A DNA stretch of 64,000 bases, from contig SCQU01000010.1 of assembly GCA_004299555.1 (NCBI GenBank), forward strand, positions 62,001-126,000, written 5' to 3'. Below are positions 60,101 to 64,000 of the stretch, piece after piece (positions within the stretch are counted from its first letter, which is position 1; every line of letters begins with the position of its first letter). This DNA is from Rhodanobacteraceae bacterium. GTDB taxonomy: Bacteria > Pseudomonadota > Gammaproteobacteria > Xanthomonadales > Rhodanobacteraceae. The notes below the pieces were generated by a model. That model ran no database searches, was not told where the DNA came from, and saw nothing but the letters and a program-made list of their open reading frames with translations. A program made the translations under genes and the position numbers.

Positions 60101-60428
60101 TCTGCCCGACCTTGAAGCGCACCGTGACGACACCGAGATCGTCCACCGCATAGCCATAGGTGTGGTCGACACCGCGGATGGCCGCCATCAGGTTTTCGAG
60201 CGGACGGACGACCTGGTTGTGGACTTCCTGCGCGGAGGCGCCGGGAAAGCGCACCACGACGTTCGCGGCCGGTACCGAGATTTCCGGGTTGTACATGCGC
60301 GGCGTGAGCAGGGTCGCCATCAACCCGAACAGCGCCGCGGCGAGCATCAGCAGCACCGTGATCTTTGCGCGCAGGAAGCGCCGGGTCAGCCGCCCGACGG
60401 CATTCAGCGGTGGCATCCGGCGGGCCAT
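57117..60428 (-). CDS. RND efflux pump permease
   Basis: The 1103-residue protein is an AcrB-like inner-membrane proton/substrate antiporter. It has the N-terminal helix, a porter domain starting VVRFPGASAQEVHNQVVRPL, the helix-4 proton-relay aspartates in LGLLVDDAIVVIENI (drug-type, DD), and a second half with MGGIPLTLIGVFPGHW and GIVVRNSLLLIDFI. Length is normal. It starts one base after the adaptor-gene stop. The substrate is unknown; the DD pair argues against a CusA-type metal pump. Confidence 0.93.
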   Translation of the reverse strand: MARRMPPLNAVGRLTRRFLRAKITVLLMLAAALFGLMATLLTPRMYNPEISVPAANVVVRFPGASAQEVHNQVVRPLENLMAAIRGVDHTYGYAVDDLGVVTVRFKVGQNEQTSLVKVYDQIFRNLDRIPPGVSQPLIQSTSIDDVPVLTLALSSGTLDPAALRRLSLHVMDSLRNVRDVGDTRIYGSSPIAVTVWLDPGRLARAGLSPAQLERALAASNLTLPASHLVSGNRETAVRVSGELGDAAAIGALIVGTRDGKPVFLRDVARVEEGPVEPREYGFIGYGPAAARTPSPDAARAVTIAITKRAGTNNVTVANAVLTRLAELEHTAIPQGVTVEVTRNYGHKANEAVNTLIEHLGIAVISVAIILLLFLGWREAAIVTLTVPLVLAVVLGVDWVAGQTINRITLFALILSLGLLVDDAIVVIENIHRHLHERGRARFDQRIMQATNEIGRPTNIATIAVILAFVPMAFVTGMMGPFMRPIPINAPTAMIVSLATAYIVVPWIAWRWLRGKAARVLTAARRPALEERGGETGDWLRRLYLKLMRPLMASRRARYLFVGGIVFLLLAAMLQPLWQYIRPGGPNGPLSAFGVGLKMLPDDNDNTLLLEIKTPAGTPAAGTSAVVHGVAAVLARTRYVTSFEAYLGQSAPPDFAALVRGDAMNGGAAYAQIRVNLVAKGDRPAGSHAIAQELEAALAPARHAWPAARIKIFETPPGPPVRAQVLAQLYGPDYATLRQLAGKVEQRFDHVWGLANQDTSVTADAPEYRIVVNRQKAAMLGLDAAGIARTVHTYMAGRTVGLLHDSTARAPIDIRIRLPEAQRATLDQLLGLRVQSPSGASVPLGNVVTVEPGLVTKPIYTKDQHPVVYVSGDMLRGSPVSAVVTLQKSLNGMRLANGQRLTADNLGFTDKRPDDTSRYQLFWGGEMRLTLDVFRDLGSAFIVALLLIYLLLAAYYQSFLLPLIVMGGIPLTLIGVFPGHWLLHQPFTATSMIGVIALAGIVVRNSLLLIDFILDYHHHGNALRDAVVQAGAVRARPIVLTALAIMSASFVMVGDPVFGGLAISLIFGTFASTVLTLFVIPLLYYAWIRRRPAADRMIHQSSPD

Positions 60429-60429
60429 T

Positions 60430-61506
60430 TCAGGGCAACGCCGGCTCGATCAGGCTGCCGTTGCCGACCACGTCCCCCGGGTGCACGACGATCCGGTCGC
60501 CGGCCGTGAGTCCGGAAAGGATCCCGGTATTTGCGCCGCGGTGTTCCCCGATCCGCACCATGTGCAATTGCGCGCGGTTGCGGCGGTCCAGCACGAACAC
60601 CTCGGTGAGGCCGGCGCGGGTCACCACGGCCGTATCCGGGACGAAGAGGGCGCGATAGGTGCCGACGGGCACCTGCACGTTGACGTACGCGCCCGGTGCC
60701 AGCCCCGAACCTGCCGGAAGCACCGCCTTGATGAGGTGGGTTTCGGTCGCCGGGTCGGCAGCGGGGCTCAATTGCACGACCGTTGCCGCCAGCCGCGTTG
60801 CGCCGTTGACCACGTACACGGTCTTGCCGGTACCAAGAGCCGCGTACGCCCGGGGGGTGATTTGCGAATGCACCTCGAGGTGCGCCGGTGCGTCGATCAC
60901 GAGCAGCGGCCTGCCGGGCGTAGCAAGATCACCCGCCTCGATCAGGCGCGCCGTGATCACGCCCGCAAACGGCGCCCGCACTTCGGCGTAGGCGCGTTGC
61001 GCGTCGGCCTGGGCAAGGCCCGCTTCGGCAGCGCTGACGCCGGAGCGCGCCGCGGCGTAGGTACGCTTGATGCTCTCGTATTCCTGACGCGTCACGGCCT
61101 GCTGGCGGTAGAGGTTCGAATAGCGCTCGTAGTTGAATGCGGCATCGCTGTATGCGGCACGCGCGCTCGCGAGTACCGCGTGCGCCTGCGTGACCTGGGC
61201 CTCGACATCGCGGTTGTCGATGGTAAGGAGGAGTTGCCCGGCCTGGACGTGATCACCAACGTCGACCGCCAGCGAACGCACGTAACCCGTGAGGCGCGAG
61301 GCGATCCGGGCCGTCTGGGCGGCGACGACGGTCCCTGGCGATTGTGCATACCGGGTCTCGGTGACGGGCGTGACGACGGCGACGGCGGCGCGGATGGCGG
61401 TAGCGCCCTGCGTCGGGTACTGGTGTTGTGAACGGCCGCAGGCGGTGAGCAGCAGGGCCGCGGTCAGGGCGGGGGCGACCCGCAACAGCAAGCGAATGCG
61501 ATTCAT
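60430..61506 (-). CDS. RND efflux membrane fusion (adaptor) lipoprotein
   Basis: The 358-residue periplasmic adaptor has a lipoprotein signal with lipobox LLTAC at about residue 23, a lipoyl half-motif VGDHVQAGQLLLTID, an alpha-helical hairpin rich in Ala/Gln (about 100-160) and the second lipoyl half RAPFAGVITARLIEAGD, then beta-barrel and membrane-proximal domains. It overlaps the TolC-like gene at its start (ATGA) and is followed at once by the permease gene, giving a complete tripartite pump. Confidence 0.92.
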   Translation of the reverse strand: MNRIRLLLRVAPALTAALLLTACGRSQHQYPTQGATAIRAAVAVVTPVTETRYAQSPGTVVAAQTARIASRLTGYVRSLAVDVGDHVQAGQLLLTIDNRDVEAQVTQAHAVLASARAAYSDAAFNYERYSNLYRQQAVTRQEYESIKRTYAAARSGVSAAEAGLAQADAQRAYAEVRAPFAGVITARLIEAGDLATPGRPLLVIDAPAHLEVHSQITPRAYAALGTGKTVYVVNGATRLAATVVQLSPAADPATETHLIKAVLPAGSGLAPGAYVNVQVPVGTYRALFVPDTAVVTRAGLTEVFVLDRRNRAQLHMVRIGEHRGANTGILSGLTAGDRIVVHPGDVVGNGSLIEPALP

Positions 61507-62948
61507 GGTTGCGCCCCAGTGGCGGCCGTCGGCATCGATTCGGGGGAATCATCGGTTGCACCGCTACCGATACGGGCGGGGTCCAGTTCCCCCAGCTCGT
61601 CCAGCAGGGTGGCCCGGCTGATGCGCAGTTCGTAGCGTGCCGCGACCAGTTCCGATTCGGCCTCGTCCAGGGCGGCCTCGCCATCGAGCAGGGCGGTAAT
61701 GGTAGCGAGCCCCTGGCCATAGCGCAGTTTGAGGATGCGTTGCGCTTCACCCGCCTGTCGGACCGCGGTGCGGCTCACGGCGACGCGGTCGGCGGCCTCG
61801 CGGGTGCGGCGCCAGGTGCGGTCCAGTTCCAGTTGCAGCCGTTGTTGGTAGGCACGGACCCGGGCCTGGGCGGCATCCAGCTCGCCCCGCGCGTGCGCTA
61901 CGTTGCCGCGCCGAATCCCGAAGTCGAAGAGGTCCCAGGACAACACCGCACCAATCGTGTAGGACGACGCCGAGGGTCCGCCAAGGGTGCGGCCGTTCCA
62001 GTCCTGGCCCAGTACCAGCGAAACCTGGGGACGATACGCGGCCTTCTGGATTGAGACCGCTGCGTGGCCACCCTCGACCTGGTTGCGCAGGGCGAGCAGC
62101 GTCGGGTTGCCGGCCGCGGCCTCGCGCTGCAGGGTCGCCAGGGGTGCCGCAGGCATCGCAGGTTCAGCCGGTGGACCGATCACGATCCCGGTGCCCTGTG
62201 GCAGACCGGTCAGGATCCGGAGATATTCGCGGGCATGGTCGAGCTGGTCGCTGGCGGTGCGAACCCCGAGACGGCTGCGGTCGAAGCGCACCTGTGCGGT
62301 CAGGACGTCGCTCTTGAGTACGGTTCCCTGGTCGTGACGCTTGCGTGCCATCGCAAGGTCGGACGCCGCGGCGGTCCGGGTCTTGCGCGCCACCGCCAGT
62401 TGTGCGGTGGCGGCGCGCACGCCCTCGTAGGCGCGCAACACCTCCAGGATCACCGCCTGGCGCGCGGCCATGTTGCCGCTCTGGGCAGCCGCGATCGCGG
62501 CGCGGGCCCGCGCGATCGTGGCGCTGAGGCGTCCGCCCGCGTACAGTGTCCACGCCAGCTGCACCCGGGTGCGGTAGTTGCTGTAGGCGCCGGGATGATC
62601 GAGCGCGGTGGGCGTGACGTTGAGCGAATCGGGCCCGGCAAATTGCGCGGCGCCAAAATCGCCAAACGTGGCTCCCCGCTGGCTCAGTTTGTAGCCGAAA
62701 ACGGTGAGTGGATCATCGCTCCGCGCAGCCGATTCGGCTGCGCCGAGGCGCGGCCAACGCGCGCCGGCGGCCGCGGTCGCAGCGCCATCGGCCGCCCGCA
62801 ATTGACCCTGGGTCTCCTGGAGCGCAGGACTGGACGCCAGCGCGCGGTTGACCGCGTCGCGAAAGTCCAGGCGTACGGCCGTCTGTGCCGACACGCTAGC
62901 GAACGGCAGTACGGCGGCAAGCAGGATCAGGGGCAGGAACCAGCGCAT
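61503..62948 (-). CDS. TolC-family outer membrane efflux protein
   Basis: The product, about 481 residues, begins with a signal peptide (MRWFLPLILLAAVLPFASVSA) and two repeats of the TolC/OEP fold with long helices, for example LDFRDAVNRALASSPALQET in the first half and a matching segment LATLQREAAAGNPTLLALRN in the second. LAWTLYAGGRL and LSWDLFDFGIR mark the two beta-strand portions. The ATG at 62948 is chosen for the signal peptide; the upstream frame is featureless. It is the first gene of the pump operon. Confidence 0.9.
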   Translation of the reverse strand: MRWFLPLILLAAVLPFASVSAQTAVRLDFRDAVNRALASSPALQETQGQLRAADGAATAAAGARWPRLGAAESAARSDDPLTVFGYKLSQRGATFGDFGAAQFAGPDSLNVTPTALDHPGAYSNYRTRVQLAWTLYAGGRLSATIARARAAIAAAQSGNMAARQAVILEVLRAYEGVRAATAQLAVARKTRTAAASDLAMARKRHDQGTVLKSDVLTAQVRFDRSRLGVRTASDQLDHAREYLRILTGLPQGTGIVIGPPAEPAMPAAPLATLQREAAAGNPTLLALRNQVEGGHAAVSIQKAAYRPQVSLVLGQDWNGRTLGGPSASSYTIGAVLSWDLFDFGIRRGNVAHARGELDAAQARVRAYQQRLQLELDRTWRRTREAADRVAVSRTAVRQAGEAQRILKLRYGQGLATITALLDGEAALDEAESELVAARYELRISRATLLDELGELDPARIGSGATDDSPESMPTAATGAQP

Positions 62949-63089
62949 GGCAATCAATCGAACGGTTCGTGGGTGGTTTGCCGTGCCCGGCGCCGCATGG
63001 CGTGCATGGCACACGGTGTGGTTGCAACGGCAGCGCAGGGGGGGGCAACGCGCGGCGGTCGCACGCCTCGCGGGATACACCGCCAGAGA

Positions 63090-63473
63090 TCAACGGGCGT
63101 CGTCGATCATGCGACGGGTCGCCTCGCCCACCTCGCGCGCAACGGCGGCCAGCGCGGGATCCGACGACAGCATCGCCAACATTTTTTCCGGCTCGATCAT
63201 GCCGATCCGGGTCTGACCGTCCTGGCGCCACACCGAGATGCGGCAGGGCAGGGCCATGTTCATGTCCATGTCAATGCCCAGCACCTGCGCCGCGGCCTTT
63301 GGGCTGCATACTTCAAACACCTTGCACTCGCCCTTGAAGTCGATGCCCTTGCTGCGCAACGTGGCACCAAGGTCATGCACATGCAGCACGCCAAACTGGT
63401 GCCGTTTCACGGCCCCATCGAGATCGGCCGTGGCCGCAGCGAAAGTCTTTTGGGATTTTGCGATGTAATACAT
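63090..63473 (-). CDS. DUF302-family protein
   Basis: This 127-residue protein has the DUF302 pattern: an N-terminal KTFAAATADLDGAVKRHQFGVL, then the ECKVFEVCSPKAAAQVLGID and the MALPCRISVW segment. DUF302 proteins are small soluble proteins of unknown function, often near sulfur, nitrogen or metal redox genes. It lies between the DUF2892-type gene and the efflux pump on the same strand. Confidence 0.85.
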   Translation of the reverse strand: MYYIAKSQKTFAAATADLDGAVKRHQFGVLHVHDLGATLRSKGIDFKGECKVFEVCSPKAAAQVLGIDMDMNMALPCRISVWRQDGQTRIGMIEPEKMLAMLSSDPALAAVAREVGEATRRMIDDAR

Positions 63474-63512
63474 GGTGCAGTGTCCTCTTCCGTCGGTTGC
63501 CTGCCGGTCAGG

Positions 63513-63719
63513 TCAGGATGGGAACGCGCTGCCAGGCTTGAAACCGAGCTTGCGCAGCATGCGCGCCAGCGGGCAGAAGCCGGTGAACGAGGCCTGCAGC
63601 AGGTTGGCGCCGACGAACAGCGCCAGCAGCAGCCACCACGCGGTGAAAAAGTATGCCAGTGCGATGCTCAGGATCACCACGGTTCCGGCGAAACGCATCA
63701 CCATTCGGTCTATATTCAT
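63513..63719 (-). CDS. DUF2892 (YgaP-like) small inner-membrane protein
   Basis: The 68-residue protein has two adjacent hydrophobic helices (about 11-45) preceded by MNIDRMVMRFAG and followed by the conserved GFCPLARMLRKLGF, the signature of the DUF2892/YgaP transmembrane domain. In rhodanese fusions this domain anchors sulfur-transfer proteins. It is preceded by AAGAGG and lies between the SQR-like gene and the DUF302 gene. Confidence 0.88.
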   Translation of the reverse strand: MNIDRMVMRFAGTVVILSIALAYFFTAWWLLLALFVGANLLQASFTGFCPLARMLRKLGFKPGSAFPS

Positions 63720-63804
63720 GTCAAAGTCCTCTTGCGGGATGAATGGATCGGGTTGCGCTGCCCTGCGAGGTGACGATCCGCGGCTTCGGGGCGACCATCG
63801 GCGG

Positions 63805-64000
63805 TCACACGGATTCCCGGTCGGGTTTCAGCCGATCGATCCCGAATGCCTGCATCACGGCCTTCTCGTACGCGGGGTAGGCCTTGCCCTTGCGCACCTT
63901 GCGCAGGAAGTATTTCTCGTAGGCAACCTTGGCCAGGTGTACCCACCTGCCGGTCATGGCGCGGGTCACGTTGCGCGGCGGGATCTGCGGCAGGGCGACG
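63805..64000 (-). CDS. C-terminal end of a sulfide:quinone-oxidoreductase-like flavoprotein (partial)
   Basis: Sixty-five codons before a TGA at 63807-63805 translate to a tail beginning VALPQIPPRNVTRAMTGRW and containing VHLAKVAYEKYFLRKVRKGK. This amphipathic GRWVHLAKVAYEKYFL-type tail is typical of the membrane-associating C-terminus of sulfide:quinone oxidoreductases and related FAD oxidoreductases. The rest of the gene is beyond the window, so the catalytic cysteines cannot be checked. Confidence 0.65.
   Translation of the reverse strand, partial: VALPQIPPRNVTRAMTGRWVHLAKVAYEKYFLRKVRKGKAYPAYEKAVMQAFGIDRLKPDRESV

Overview
The window is a GC-rich, densely coded piece of a proteobacterial chromosome. 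It is most likely from a facultatively anaerobic, nitrate-respiring gammaproteobacterium: FabA and FabB sit together, UbiG and a UbiH-type hydroxylase are present, an FNR with its Fe-S cysteines is present, and NarGH, NarK and a NorB/NorC-type NO reductase occur together. The species cannot be named from sequence alone. No tRNA, rRNA, CRISPR array, insertion sequence or phage gene was seen.

Layout. (1) 1-6905, minus strand: narK, a TDT-family membrane transporter, narG and the start of narH. (2) 7174-15196, minus strand: a ten-gene molybdenum supply operon (moaA, a moaC-moaB/mogA fusion, moeA, moaD, moaE, mobA, a small conserved gene, then a molybdate/tungstate ABC transporter). A promoter and a molybdenum-cofactor (Moco) riboswitch precede it. 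The last bases of the aptamer form the ribosome binding site of a 35-codon leader ORF whose stop overlaps the moaA start. Regions 1 and 2 together make and feed the cofactor that NarG needs. (3) 15372-25305: mutM, sucA, an Fsr-like MFS transporter behind a Zur-like box, then an FNR-box promoter driving a UbiH/UbiM-type hydroxylase, fabA and fabB, then a hemolysin-III protein. (4) 25478-30945: an osmoprotectant-type ABC transporter and two genes behind FNR-like boxes (a VirK/YbjX-like protein and a TPR-asparaginyl/aspartyl hydroxylase). (5) 31329-35828, minus strand: a tight five-gene operon of a TIM-barrel isomerase, a LuxS-type enzyme, a sedoheptulose-7-phosphate cyclase-like enzyme, UbiG and a UbiA-family prenyltransferase. 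This is the best candidate for an undescribed pathway. (6) 36072-40989: hemN, fnr, nadA and nadB, with FNR boxes before hemN and nadA. (7) 41033-51129: sdhB, an isolated nuoG, a thiolase, a thiamine-binding protein, a diverged MmgE/PrpD protein and acnA. (8) 51203-56690: a multicopper-oxidase-like protein that has lost one trinuclear-site histidine in each of its four copper motifs, behind a Fur-like box; a 2OG-Fe(II) oxygenase; and a non-standard NO reductase (long NorB, a di-haem NorC fusion and a small membrane protein) with an FNR/DNR box upstream. (9) 57117-64000: a tripartite RND efflux pump, DUF302 and DUF2892-type proteins, and the end of a sulfide:quinone-oxidoreductase-like flavoprotein.

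A common thread is anaerobic control. Perfect or near-perfect TTGAY-N4-RTCAA boxes occur before six transcription units, and in several the box is centred about 41.5 bases before a plausible start, which is the class II activator position for FNR. The fnr gene is in the window and keeps the ExxSR recognition-helix signature expected for such sites.
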